A stretch of 64,000 nt of DNA from Nocardioides marmoriginsengisoli. GTDB lineage: Bacteria; Actinomycetota; Actinomycetes; Propionibacteriales; Nocardioidaceae. Positions 31,190 through 41,927 of the stretch are shown one piece after another. The notes below the pieces were generated by a model, which worked only from the letters and a program-made list of their open reading frames with translations, had not been told where the DNA came from and did not search any database. Where the stretch lies: positions 1,366,508 through 1,430,507 of the forward strand of contig NZ_RJSE01000007.1 in assembly GCF_003725695.1 (NCBI RefSeq), written 5' to 3'. Position numbers and translations under genes: made by a program. The number at the start of each line of letters is the position of its first letter. Position 1 is the stretch's first letter.

Positions 31190-32017
31190 GTGCTGGACGC
31201 CGCGCTCGACCTCGCGTTCGGGGCGACCTGCGCCTGCTGCCGGCGTCCGGGACGGATCCTCTGCCGGGACTGCCGCCCGCTGCTGCCGAGCTCGGGGTTC
31301 CCGGTCCGTCCCGATCCGGCGCCGCCCGGTCTCGCCCCCGCCTTCGCCGCCGGCTGGTACGACGCCCCGCTCCGGCCGCTGCTGCTGGCGCACAAGGAGC
31401 GCCGGGCGTTCGCGCTCGCCCGACCGCTCGGCGAGGTGCTGGGCGCGGTCGTCGGGGGAGCGGTCCCGGCGGATCTGCCCGACGCGCTGCTGGTGCTGGT
31501 GCCGGTTCCCTCGCGGGCCGCGACGGTGCGCGAGCGCGGCCACGACCCGGTACGCCGGATGGTGCTGGCCGCGGCCCGGGCGCTGCGCCGCGACGGGGTC
31601 CCGGTCGTCGTACCGGCACTGCTCCGGCAGTGCGCCGACGTGCGTGACCAGGCCGGCCTGGACGCAGCGGCGCGGGCCGCCAACCTGGACGGCAGCCTGC
31701 GGGTCCGGCCGCGGGCCCAGCGGGCGCTCGCCCGGTCCGGCCGACCGGTCCGCGTGCTGGTCTGCGACGACGTGATCACCACCGGGGCGACCGCCCGGGA
31801 GGCGCAGCGAGCACTGGAGGCGGTCGGTCTCCCGGTGACCGCGGTGACGTCCCTGGCTGCGACCCGGAGGCGGAATCGGAACGGAATCGGGATGACTGCT
31901 ACCGATTTGTACAGGTGGCGGCTAACGTCTGTACATGGAGTCCGTCCGGGTCCGTGGTTGCGTCAGGAGTACCTCCTGGCAAGTCGATGCCAGTCGCAGG
32001 CGAAACGACCCACGTAA
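31190..32017 (+). CDS. ComF-family phosphoribosyltransferase-like protein
   Basis: ComF/GntX-type protein (mycobacterial Rv3242c position). A zinc-finger-like CACCRRPGRILCRDC lies at the N-terminus, and the PRPP-binding loop VLVCDDVITTGATAREA near residues 190-206. With the GTG at 31190 it has 275 residues; a GTG at 31148 would add 14. The normal family end is reached around SLAATRRR; the last ~45 residues are unlike the family and are encoded by sequence that also forms the promoter and first third of the structured RNA before hpf. Function of the family outside competence is unclear. Confidence 0.8.
   Translation: MLDAALDLAFGATCACCRRPGRILCRDCRPLLPSSGFPVRPDPAPPGLAPAFAAGWYDAPLRPLLLAHKERRAFALARPLGEVLGAVVGGAVPADLPDALLVLVPVPSRAATVRERGHDPVRRMVLAAARALRRDGVPVVVPALLRQCADVRDQAGLDAAARAANLDGSLRVRPRAQRALARSGRPVRVLVCDDVITTGATAREAQRALEAVGLPVTAVTSLAATRRRNRNGIGMTATDLYRWRLTSVHGVRPGPWLRQEYLLASRCQSQAKRPT
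31908..31935 (+). promoter_or_regulatory. Putative start region of the hpf leader RNA with paired TGTACA sites
   Basis: TGTACA occurs at 31908-31913 and 31930-31935, 22 bases apart (two helix turns). Between them TAACGT (31923-31928) fits a -10 hexamer. Transcription would start around 31935, right where the structured RNA begins. No good -35 was seen, and the whole element lies inside the comF reading frame. Confidence 0.4.
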
Positions 32018-32177
32018 GGCGGTAGAACGCCGATCACGGTGCGGCTTAGTCGTAAGTCCTGCCCATCGCCCCTCGTCAGATACGGGGACGCGAGGGAGAA
32101 GGCCAGTAGTGGCACAAGCTGCGAACGTCTCAGCAGGCGGGTGTGGGGGAGAAGACCAGGTCGGCCGGACGGACTCC
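31937..32177 (+). ncRNA. Structured leader RNA before hpf, probably raiA RNA
   Basis: GGAGTCCGTCCGG (31937-31949) and CCGGACGGACTCC (32165-32177) are perfect complements and would close a 241-nt domain with a 13-bp helix. Inside are further stems: CAGGAG/CTCCTG (31964-31978), GTCG/CGAC (31993-32009), GGCG/CGCC around GTAGAA (32018-32031), GGCTTA/TAAGTC with a GTCG loop (32043-32058), CCCTCG/CGAGGG (32070-32096), and a long-range GCAGG/CCTGC (31996-32000 with 32058-32062). Size and position directly before the raiA/hpf gene fit the raiA RNA motif described in Firmicutes and Actinobacteria. The name is inferred from context; the folding was done by eye. Confidence 0.7.
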
Positions 32178-32230
32178 TCCGATCGTTCTACCCCTGTGCA
32201 GTAGCGCGCTCAACCAACCGGGAGGTCTGT

Positions 32231-32866
32231 ATGGACGTTGTGGTCAGCAGTCGGCACTGTGAAGTCTCGGAGCGGTTCCGCGAGCACGTGGAGGACAAGC
32301 TCGCCCGCCTGGAGAAGCACGATCATCGGATCATCCGCGTCGAGGTGCTGCTGGAGCGGGAGCGCAATGCCCGCCAGCCCGAGCGCCAGGTGCGGGTCGA
32401 GCTCACCGCGAAGTCGAAGGGCCCGATCCTGCGGGCCGAGGCCGCCGCCGAGGACAAGATGGCGGCGCTGGACCTCGCCCTGGACAAGATGTCCGCGCAG
32501 ATGCGCCGCGCGGCCGACCGCCGCAAGGTGCACCGCGGTCAGCACGCGCCGGAGTCGGTGAGCCGGGCGATGGGCCGGGCCGCCGACCCGGGCACCGCGG
32601 CCAGCAACGGCGCCCTCGTCGTCGAGGAGCGCGAGGACATCGCCGAGCACTGGGTCGGACCGGTGGCCGTGACCGGGGACGGACCGCTGGTGGTCCGTGA
32701 GAAGACGCACCCGGCGACCCCGATCAACCTGGAGCAGGCGCTCTACGAGATGGAGCTCGTGGGTCACGACTTCTACCTGTTCGTGGACAAGGAGAGCGAG
32801 CGGCCCTCTGTCGTCTACCGGCGCAAGGGGTACGACTACGGAGTGATCTCCCTCGATCTGACCTGA
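32231..32866 (+). CDS. hpf: Ribosome hibernation promoting factor, long form
   Basis: Binds the small subunit and drives 100S ribosome dimers in resting cells. It has 211 residues: an N-terminal RaiA domain (VVVSSRHCEVSERFREHVEDKL, then RVEVLLERERNARQPERQVRVEL) and a C-terminal dimerisation domain (PINLEQALYEMELVGHDFYLFVDKE, VVYRRKGYDYGVISL). GGGAGG lies 5 bases before the ATG. The open frame starts further upstream, but that part is the structured leader RNA. Matches mycobacterial Rv3241c in order. Confidence 0.93.
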   Translation: MDVVVSSRHCEVSERFREHVEDKLARLEKHDHRIIRVEVLLERERNARQPERQVRVELTAKSKGPILRAEAAAEDKMAALDLALDKMSAQMRRAADRRKVHRGQHAPESVSRAMGRAADPGTAASNGALVVEEREDIAEHWVGPVAVTGDGPLVVREKTHPATPINLEQALYEMELVGHDFYLFVDKESERPSVVYRRKGYDYGVISLDLT

Positions 32867-32895
32867 GCCGTCGCCGGATCTGACATCATTCAAGC

Positions 32896-33573
32896 GTGCC
32901 AGAGCGGTCGGGGGTTGCGGAGCCGGTTCGGGTCGTCGTCGTCGACGACCAGGAGCTGTTCCGGCGCGGGCTGACGATGCTGCTCGGTGTCGAGAACGAC
33001 ATCGAGGTCGTCGGCGAGGCCGGTGACGGCGTCAGCGCGGTCGAGCTCGTCGTCGAGACCACGCCGGACATCGTGCTGCTCGACGTCCGGATGCCCAAGC
33101 GCAGTGGTCTCGAGGCCTGCATGCAGATCAAGGCGCAGGCGCCCTCGACCCGGATCATCATGCTCACCGTCAGCGACGAGGAGGGCGATCTCTACGAGGC
33201 CGTCAAGAACGGGGCCTCCGGGTACCTGCTCAAGGACTCCTCGATCGACGAGGTCGCCCAGGCGGTCCGGGTGGTCGCCGAGGGGCAGTCGCTGATCAGC
33301 CCGTCGATGGCGGCGAAGCTGATCGACGAGTTCAAGGAGATCTCCCGCACCGACCGCGAGCCGGGGAACGCGCCCCGGTTGACCGACCGGGAGCTGGAGG
33401 TGCTCCGGCTGGTCGCCACCGGCCTGAACAACCGCGAGGTCGCCAAGCAGCTGTTCATCAGCGAGAACACCGTCAAGAACCACGTTCGCAACATCCTGGA
33501 CAAGCTGCAGCTGCACTCCCGGATGGAAGCGGTGATGTACGCGGTGCGCGAGAAGCTGCTCGACCTGCCGTAG
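32896..33573 (+). CDS. Orphan NarL/LuxR-type response regulator
   Basis: A 225-residue regulator. The receiver has VVVDDQELFRRGL, the phospho-acceptor Asp63 in IVLLDVRMPK and Lys in GYLLKDSSI. The C-terminal LuxR helix-turn-helix is LTDRELEVLRLVATGLNNREVAKQLF then SENTVKNHVRNILDKL. GTG start, 29 bases after hpf. No kinase gene is nearby. A similar orphan regulator sits between hpf and secA in Streptomyces, so the position is conserved. Confidence 0.9.
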   Translation: MPERSGVAEPVRVVVVDDQELFRRGLTMLLGVENDIEVVGEAGDGVSAVELVVETTPDIVLLDVRMPKRSGLEACMQIKAQAPSTRIIMLTVSDEEGDLYEAVKNGASGYLLKDSSIDEVAQAVRVVAEGQSLISPSMAAKLIDEFKEISRTDREPGNAPRLTDRELEVLRLVATGLNNREVAKQLFISENTVKNHVRNILDKLQLHSRMEAVMYAVREKLLDLP

Positions 33574-33599
33574 TCGGTGGCGTCCTCTAGCCTCACCGC

Positions 33600-34808
33600 A
33601 TGCAGTCGCTGAGCCTCGCCCAGGCACGTCGGGTCGCCCTGGCCGCCCAGGGTTTCCTGGACGCACCGCACGCCGCCCCGACGATGGCGACGCTGGCGCG
33701 GACCGTCTCGCGCACCGGCGTCCTCCAGGTCGACTCGGTCAACGTGCTCCAGCGCGCGCACTACATGCCGCTGTTCAGCCGGATGGGCCCGTACGACGTC
33801 GACCTGCTCCGGCGGGCGTCCTCGGGGCAGAAGTCCCGCCGCCTGGTCGAGTACTGGGCGCACGTCCAGGCCTTCATGCCGGTGGAGCTGTGGCCGTTGA
33901 TGCGGCACCGGATGGAGCAGTACCGCCCGCAGCGCGGGAAGTGGTGGACCGACCAGGTCACCCCCGAGCTGGAGGCCTCGTTGCTGGCGGAGATCGCGGA
34001 TCGCGGTCCCAGCACGTCGCGCGACCTGGACGACGGCCTGCCGCGCGACAAGAAGCACTGGGGCTGGAACTGGTCGGCGACGCGCAAGGCGCTCGACTTC
34101 CTCTACGTCGTCGGCGACGTGGCCATCGCCGGGCGCAACTCCCAGTTCGAGGTGCTCTACGACCTGCCCGAGCGGGTGATCCCGCACGCGGTCCTCGACC
34201 GTCCGGTCCCCGAGCCCGCCGACGCGCACCGGGAGCTGATCCGCCGGGCGGCGATCTCGCACGGGGTCGGCACCGAGCCCGACCTGCGCGACTACTACCG
34301 GATGAAGCCGGCCGAGTCCCAGGCCGCGGTGGCGTCCTTGGTCGAGGACGGCGAGCTGGTTCCGGTCCGGATCGAGGGCGGCACCCGGCCGGCGTACCTG
34401 CACCGCGATGCCCGGCTTCCCCGACGGGTGCGGGCGCGAGCCCTGCTCAGCCCCTTCGACCCGCTGGTGTGGGAGCGGGCCCGCGCCGAGCACCTCTTCG
34501 GGTTCCGCTACCGGATCGAGATCTACGTGCCGGCGGAGAAGCGCGAGTTCGGCTACTACGTGCTGCCGTTCCTGCTGGGGGAGCGGATCGTGGCCCGGGT
34601 GGACCTCAAGGCCGACCGGAGGTCGGGAACGCTGCAGGTCAAGGCCGCGTACGCCGAGGAGCACGCTCCGCCGGAGACGGCGGCCGAGCTCGCCGAGGAG
34701 CTGCGCTCGCTGGCCGACTGGCTGGGTCTCGAGCTGATCACGGTGGCCGGGCGCGGAGATCTGAGTGCCGCGCTCCGCTCTGCCCTAGGATCAGCCGTTC
34801 CGGCCTGA
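33600..34808 (+). CDS. YcaQ/AlkX-type DNA glycosylase (HTH_42, DUF1006)
   Basis: A 402-residue protein of the HTH_42 family. Bacterial members AlkZ and YcaQ/AlkX open DNA crosslinks or alkylated bases. The catalytic motif Gln-hydrophobic-Asp is seen in GVLQVDSVNVLQRAHY (Gln43, Asp45), the YcaQ variant rather than the Gln-x-Gln of AlkZ. Winged-helix parts include PSTSRDLDDGLP and RAAISHGVGTEPDLRDYYRM, and the C-terminus holds LLSPFDPLVWERARAEHLFGF. It stands alone, 26 bases after the response regulator. Confidence 0.87.
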   Translation: MQSLSLAQARRVALAAQGFLDAPHAAPTMATLARTVSRTGVLQVDSVNVLQRAHYMPLFSRMGPYDVDLLRRASSGQKSRRLVEYWAHVQAFMPVELWPLMRHRMEQYRPQRGKWWTDQVTPELEASLLAEIADRGPSTSRDLDDGLPRDKKHWGWNWSATRKALDFLYVVGDVAIAGRNSQFEVLYDLPERVIPHAVLDRPVPEPADAHRELIRRAAISHGVGTEPDLRDYYRMKPAESQAAVASLVEDGELVPVRIEGGTRPAYLHRDARLPRRVRARALLSPFDPLVWERARAEHLFGFRYRIEIYVPAEKREFGYYVLPFLLGERIVARVDLKADRRSGTLQVKAAYAEEHAPPETAAELAEELRSLADWLGLELITVAGRGDLSAALRSALGSAVPA

Positions 34809-34825
34809 ACCCTTGGAGGTGTCCG

Positions 34826-35203
34826 ATGGTCCGCTTTCTCCCCGTCCTGCTCGTGCTGGCGCTGGAGGTCTTCTGCGTGATCGACGTGATCGTCAGCCCC
34901 GAGGAGAAGGTCCGGAACCTGCCGAAGATCGCCTGGCTGCTGCTGGTGCTGATCTTCCCGTTCGTGGGGTCGATCGCCTGGCTGGTCGCCGGTAGGCCCC
35001 AGCTCGCGCCCGGGGGAGGGCGGTCGCCGTACGAGCGCCAGGCGCCGACCTTCCCGGAGTACGACCGCCCCGGACGCGCGGCCGGGCTGACCCCGGAGTC
35101 GGACGAGGAGTTCCTCCGCAAGATCCGGGAGCGCGCCGAGGAGCAGCGCCGCAAGGCCGCCGAGGACAAGAAGCGCCGCGAGCAGGACGAGGGCGAGGCC
35201 TAG
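34826..35203 (+). CDS. PLDc_N-domain membrane protein
   Basis: A 125-residue protein with the two-helix PLDc_N domain: FLPVLLVLALEVFCVIDVIV, then PKIAWLLLVLIFPFVGSIAWL and the WLVAGRPQ end. The C-terminal 60 residues are charged (EEQRRKAAEDKKRREQDE) and likely helical in the cytoplasm. GGAGGTG precedes the ATG. Its TAG stop shares the tetramer CTAG with the stop of the convergent glycosyltransferase. Function unknown; the family is often an add-on to membrane complexes. Confidence 0.85.
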   Translation: MVRFLPVLLVLALEVFCVIDVIVSPEEKVRNLPKIAWLLLVLIFPFVGSIAWLVAGRPQLAPGGGRSPYERQAPTFPEYDRPGRAAGLTPESDEEFLRKIRERAEEQRRKAAEDKKRREQDEGEA

Positions 35204-36303
35204 CCCACCAGGGCGGGAGCGGCCAGGATCTGGTCGGCGGCGGTCTCGGTTCCGCGTGCCGAGCGGATGGAGGCGCCGAGGCGTGCCGCAGCCGCGCGGT
35301 GCGGGCCGTCGGCGAGCAGCCGCGAGATGACCGGGGTCAGCTCCTCGGGACGGGCCTTCTTGGCGACCACCGCGCCGGCGCCCGCCGCGGCGACCGCCTT
35401 GCCCACCATCGGCTGGTCGAGCATCGGGTGCATCGGCATCACCACCAGCGGCAGGTCGTGGGCGAGCGCGCGCATCGTGGTCGCGTGGCCGCCGTGCCCG
35501 ACGACCAGGGACATCTGCGGCATCAGCTCGTCGTGGGGGACGAACCGGTGCACCTCGTGGTTCGGTGCCGTGCGGAGCTCGGCGGGATCGACGGCCGGCC
35601 CGGTCGTGACCACCACCCGGGCGTCCAGTGCCGCGGTCGCGTCGAGGATGCGCTGGAGGCAGTCGGCCATCCCGGCGTACTTGTAGGTGCTCAGGCTGAC
35701 CAGCACCGCCGGCGGGTGCGCGTCGAGGTCGTGCGCCGACGCCGGCAGGTCGAGAGCGGGTCCGGTGTGGACCAGGTTGGCCGGGTGCCGCCGGGAGCCC
35801 GCCGGGTCGAGCTCGGCCGGCGCCACCACCAGCGCCCGGGCGGCGCCGTCCCAGGTCGTCACCGGGCGCAGGCCCTTGAGTCGGGAGACCAGGCCCATCG
35901 GCCCCTTGAGCCAGCCGCCGCGGAGGTAGGCGTCGAAGAGGTGCTCGAGCGAGACGTAGGTCAGTCCCGCGTCCGCGCAGGCCTTCGTCGCGCCGGTGAG
36001 CAGGCAGTCCACCAGCACCACGTCGGTCGGCACCCGGCGGGCCTCGTCGACGGTATCCGCTCCCAGGGCCTTGTCCGAGAAGAGCGCGAACAGCCGCGGC
36101 GGGGCGTTGTCATCGAGGCTGGAGAAGGGCCGGGCGGTCGGGAAGGCGCGGAACTCCAGGCCCGCCGCGGTGACGTCCTCGCGCTGGGTGGCGTGGCCGA
36201 GGACGCGGACGCCGTGGCCCCGGCGGGCGAGCTCGGCGCCGATCAGCAGTGCGGGCGGCACGTTGCCGCCGCCGTCCCAGGTGACGATCAGGATCTCGGT
36301 CAT
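35200..36303 (-). CDS. GT1-type glycosyltransferase (UGT/MGT-like)
   Basis: A 367-residue GT-B enzyme. The N-terminal half opens LIVTWDGGGNVPPALLIGAEL and the C-terminal donor-binding half has VVGHGGHATTMRALAHDLP followed by VVMPMHPMLDQP, the pattern of macrolide and UDP-glycosyl transferases. The second His and the Asp/Gln at the end of that motif fit nucleotide-sugar contact. It overlaps the TetR gene by 4 bases (ATGA), so the regulator and enzyme are one unit. It may inactivate a small toxic compound by glycosylation, or tailor a metabolite; the acceptor is unknown. Confidence 0.85.
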   Translation of the reverse strand: MTEILIVTWDGGGNVPPALLIGAELARRGHGVRVLGHATQREDVTAAGLEFRAFPTARPFSSLDDNAPPRLFALFSDKALGADTVDEARRVPTDVVLVDCLLTGATKACADAGLTYVSLEHLFDAYLRGGWLKGPMGLVSRLKGLRPVTTWDGAARALVVAPAELDPAGSRRHPANLVHTGPALDLPASAHDLDAHPPAVLVSLSTYKYAGMADCLQRILDATAALDARVVVTTGPAVDPAELRTAPNHEVHRFVPHDELMPQMSLVVGHGGHATTMRALAHDLPLVVMPMHPMLDQPMVGKAVAAAGAGAVVAKKARPEELTPVISRLLADGPHRAAAARLGASIRSARGTETAADQILAAPALVG

Positions 36304-36917
36304 GACGACTCCTTCCCCGTGGTCGCCTCCGTCGTGAGCTGCGGCAGCAGGGCGGTGACCAGGGTGGTGATGCGGTTCTCGGTTTCCTTGCGGGTCAGTC
36401 CCCGGTCGCGCCGCAGCAGCTTCCAGGTGTAGACGTCGGTGGCGACGACGAGGAGGTCGAGCAGCTCGTCGCGCCTGCCGGCCCCGTGCGGGAGGTACGG
36501 CCCGAAGACCTCGGCGACCCAGGTGCGATGGGTCCCCTTCCCGGCGTCGCTGAGCTGCCGGACGTGGTCGTAGGCGTTCTCCTGGGCCAGCATCAGCAGG
36601 GCGAAGTCGCCCCGCTTCTCGTAGTGGTCGAGGAGTGCGTGGATCGCGGCCGGTACGTCGCCGGCCGGTGCGCGGCGCTCCTCGGCGATCTCGGCGTTGA
36701 TCCAGCGGATGCTCTCCTCGATCAGCGCCGCCTTGCTGCCGAACCGGCGCAGCACGGTCTGCACGCTCACGCCGGCACGCTCGGCGACGTCGTCGAGCGA
36801 GATCTCGGCCGAGAGCCGCTCGGCCTGCAGGGCGAAGGCCGCCTCGATGATCCGCCGGCGGGTCTGCTCGGAGGCTTCGGCGCGTGCGGTCTGGCGATAG
36901 CTGCGTGAGGTTTTCAT
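36300..36917 (-). CDS. TetR-family repressor of the linked glycosyltransferase
   Basis: A 205-residue regulator with an N-terminal helix-turn-helix (TRRRIIEAAFALQAE, ISLDDVAERAGVSVQTVLRRFGSKAALIEESI) and a variable ligand-binding C-terminal domain. The ATG at 36917 is chosen because it lies inside a perfect operator-like dyad; the longer frame (to 36968) would run across the operators. First gene of a two-gene unit with the glycosyltransferase. Autoregulation is likely from the operator position. Confidence 0.88.
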   Translation of the reverse strand: MKTSRSYRQTARAEASEQTRRRIIEAAFALQAERLSAEISLDDVAERAGVSVQTVLRRFGSKAALIEESIRWINAEIAEERRAPAGDVPAAIHALLDHYEKRGDFALLMLAQENAYDHVRQLSDAGKGTHRTWVAEVFGPYLPHGAGRRDELLDLLVVATDVYTWKLLRRDRGLTRKETENRITTLVTALLPQLTTEATTGKESS

Positions 36918-36940
36918 GTCAGTTGCAGTTGACATGAAAA
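36911..36940. promoter_or_regulatory. TetR operator 1, perfect dyad over its own start codon
   Basis: TTTTCATGTCA (36911-36921) and TGACATGAAAA (36930-36940) are perfect inverted repeats of 11 bp with an 8-base spacer. The left arm contains the start codon of the TetR gene on the minus strand. Confidence 0.8.
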
Positions 36941-36943
36941 TGG

Positions 36944-36973
36944 ATTTGATGTCAATGGGGATGGACATGAAAG
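36944..36973. promoter_or_regulatory. TetR operator 2, degenerate copy
   Basis: ATTTGATGTCA (36944-36954) and GGACATGAAAG (36963-36973) repeat operator 1 with the same 8-base spacer and several mismatches. The two copies are offset by 33 bases, three helix turns, so bound dimers would sit on one face. It lies upstream of the TetR gene and faces the secA leader. Confidence 0.65.
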
Positions 36974-37106
36974 TTGCGGCGGAGATGTTTGGCGGCTTGC
37001 GAACCTGTGTTCACGCACGTGTCGGTAGAGTTGGCGGCTGTGACACCCTCCACAGGCCGTGCCCGCACGGCGCCCTGTCATTCGCCACTGTCTGGAGCCT
37101 GAGAAC

Positions 37107-39949
<2,843 letters not shown>

Positions 39950-39953
<4 letters not shown>

Positions 39954-40408
39954 CCGAACTCCAGGTCGGTGCACCTCCACCGGCGCTCGATCAGCTCGAT
40001 ACGGGCGGCGATCGCCCGTGAGCGGTCCCCGTGACGCACGTGGATGCTGATCTCGGCCGCCTCGGGGTGCGGGCGGGAGAGGTGCACGCTGCGGACGTGG
40101 GCGCGGAGCCGGTGACGGCGGTTCACCTGCGGCGTGGTGCGGTGCAGGGCGTTGCAGCGCAGCTGGAGGTCCTCGTAGACGGTGTCGGTGGTCCAGCGCA
40201 TCAACTGGTGGACTCCGCGGTCTCCGCCGATCACCTCGACCACGGCCTGGGAGAACCGGGTCGCGAAGGCGTCGAGCTCCGGCTCGTCGCTGGTGACCAG
40301 CTTGAGGTTCGGGCGGATCGGGATGTCGGTCGCGCCGTTGAAGTCCAGGGCCAGGAGGCCCTGGGCCGGCGCGATCGGTATCGCCGCGTGCTGCGGTGTG
40401 CTGTGCAT
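39950..40408 (-). CDS. DUF6459 (Rv3231c/SecA-linked) family protein
   Basis: A 152-residue protein found next to secA in actinobacteria. It has an N-terminal low-complexity part and a conserved C-terminal domain: [50 protein letters not shown], then [24 protein letters not shown]. No catalytic motif or membrane segment is visible. Family name is given from memory. Function unknown. Confidence 0.72.
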
Positions 40409-40506
40409 GAGTCCTCCGAGCGGTCTCCTGGGGACGACCCGGCCCGAGAGCTGACCAGTTCGTTACCAGAGATGACACGCAGAGGCGCCGTTGCGCACGC
40501 GAAGAG

Positions 40507-40535
40507 CCGCACGGATTGTGGACGGGTCCGTGCGG
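40507..40535. terminator. Strong hairpin between the membrane-protein gene and the DUF6459 gene
   Basis: CCGCACGGA (40507-40515) and TCCGTGCGG (40527-40535) form a perfect 9-bp stem with an 11-base loop, 31 bases after the stop of the leftward membrane-protein gene. No T-run follows on the minus strand, so it would be a U-less, actinobacterial-type terminator. Confidence 0.5.
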
Positions 40536-40565
40536 GCGGGCGGGTGTGGAGCTAGACGGTGCGGC

Positions 40566-41927
40566 TCACTTCGCGCCGAAGAGCAGGTAGAGGCCGGTGA
40601 AGGTGTAGGCCACCATGATCACCAGCAGGCCGAGCTGGCCGGTGACCTGGTGCTTCTTGGGCAGCAGCGCCAGCGCGCGGTCGTGGGCCGAGACCACGCC
40701 GACGATGTGGCCGAGGACCACCGCGAGCACCTTGACCGTGGCCAGGAACGTCGGGTGCGCGGAGAGCCAGTAGTTGAACGGCACGCTGTCCATGCCGAGC
40801 AGGTTCTGGCCCTTGACCAGCGGATCGCTGAGCTGGTGCAGGGTGATCTGGCCGTACTCGACGAAGTAGCTCAGGTAGTGCGCCACCATGTAGCCGACGA
40901 TGATCGGCACCACCGAGTGCGCGAACAGCCGCGGCAGGGTGGAGCGCAGCGTGGTGGCCCGGTCGACCCCGGTCGACATCGTGGCGATCGTGAAGGTGAT
41001 GCCGACGACGCCGCAGAAGAAGAGCAGCGCCATGCTGTTGAGCGCGACGACGTCGATGCCGAGGTCCTTGACGATCCGGAACCAGTGCAACGACTCCTTG
41101 TAGGAGTCGAAGGCGGTGGAGCCGAGCAGGACCGCGACCACGGCGACCAGGCCGGCGCGCGGTGTGATCGTGGCGACGTTGGCGAGCGGGCTGCGCCAGA
41201 CCAGCCGGCCGTCCTCACCGCGTGCCCAGGGGGAGAGCTTCGCGACCAGGTCGGAGTAGACCTCGAACGGGTCGGCGCGGGAGAGCCAGACCTCGCCGAA
41301 GAGCGCGCAGCCGATCAGCATCACGCTGGCGTAGATCGCGATCCAGAAGGCGACGCCGGGGTAGAAGCCGTTGGCGCCGATGAAGCCGGCGTACGGGTTC
41401 ACCAGCTCCTGCCAGACGAACGCGAAGAGCCCGGCGGCGGCGGGCCAGTAGCCGAGCTTCTCCGGGTAGGCGTAGAGGCCCTTGGCGGGATCCGACCGGG
41501 TCACGGCCGCGAACGCCAGGTTCAGCGTCCGCATCGGGCTGACGGCCCGGAAGAACCGGCCGAAGAGCAGCGACGCCGGCACGATGCCGATCCAGAGCAG
41601 GACGTAGAAGGCGCCGAAGATCGGGTTGTTCAGCAGGTCCGGGCCGGCGAGCATCGCCCAGACGACGTACGCCGTGAAGACCAGCCCGAAACCGCGCAGG
41701 GCGCCGCGGAAGCCGGCGCTGTCGATCACCCGGGCGAGCCGAGCCGGTACCGGCCGCTCCCGCCTGGCGTCGTCGTAGCGCGGGGTGCGCCAGGCCAGGA
41801 TCAGGACGCAGAACGAGACCACCAGGGCGGCGGCGCCGCCGAAGATCGCCAGCGGAGCCGGGATCGGGAGGTCGCGGGCACCGCCGAAGGCGTGCAGGGG
41901 TACGAACGAACCGAGGCCGGAGACCAC
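40566..41927 (-). CDS. Multi-pass membrane protein (family labelled fenitrothion hydrolase)
   Basis: A 453-residue protein with about ten membrane segments, for example LAIFGGAAALVVSFCVLIL, IFGAFYVLLWIGIVPASLLFG and LGLLVIMVAYTFTGLYLLFG. Conserved histidines lie in SVVPIIVGYMVAHYLSYFVEYG and VLGHIVGVVSAHDRA. Many actinobacterial relatives are annotated fenitrothion hydrolase, which says little about the natural role. Its GTG directly follows the stop of the cupredoxin-like lipoprotein gene, so the two work together, perhaps in metal or electron handling at the membrane. That role is inference. Confidence 0.7.
   Translation of the reverse strand: MVSGLGSFVPLHAFGGARDLPIPAPLAIFGGAAALVVSFCVLILAWRTPRYDDARRERPVPARLARVIDSAGFRGALRGFGLVFTAYVVWAMLAGPDLLNNPIFGAFYVLLWIGIVPASLLFGRFFRAVSPMRTLNLAFAAVTRSDPAKGLYAYPEKLGYWPAAAGLFAFVWQELVNPYAGFIGANGFYPGVAFWIAIYASVMLIGCALFGEVWLSRADPFEVYSDLVAKLSPWARGEDGRLVWRSPLANVATITPRAGLVAVVAVLLGSTAFDSYKESLHWFRIVKDLGIDVVALNSMALLFFCGVVGITFTIATMSTGVDRATTLRSTLPRLFAHSVVPIIVGYMVAHYLSYFVEYGQITLHQLSDPLVKGQNLLGMDSVPFNYWLSAHPTFLATVKVLAVVLGHIVGVVSAHDRALALLPKKHQVTGQLGLLVIMVAYTFTGLYLLFGAK

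Noticed and set aside
37001-37012. GAAC-N4-GTTC before secA as a second SOS box
   Set aside because: The flanking bases depart from the TCGAAC/GTTCGA consensus at three positions, and SOS control of secA is not expected.
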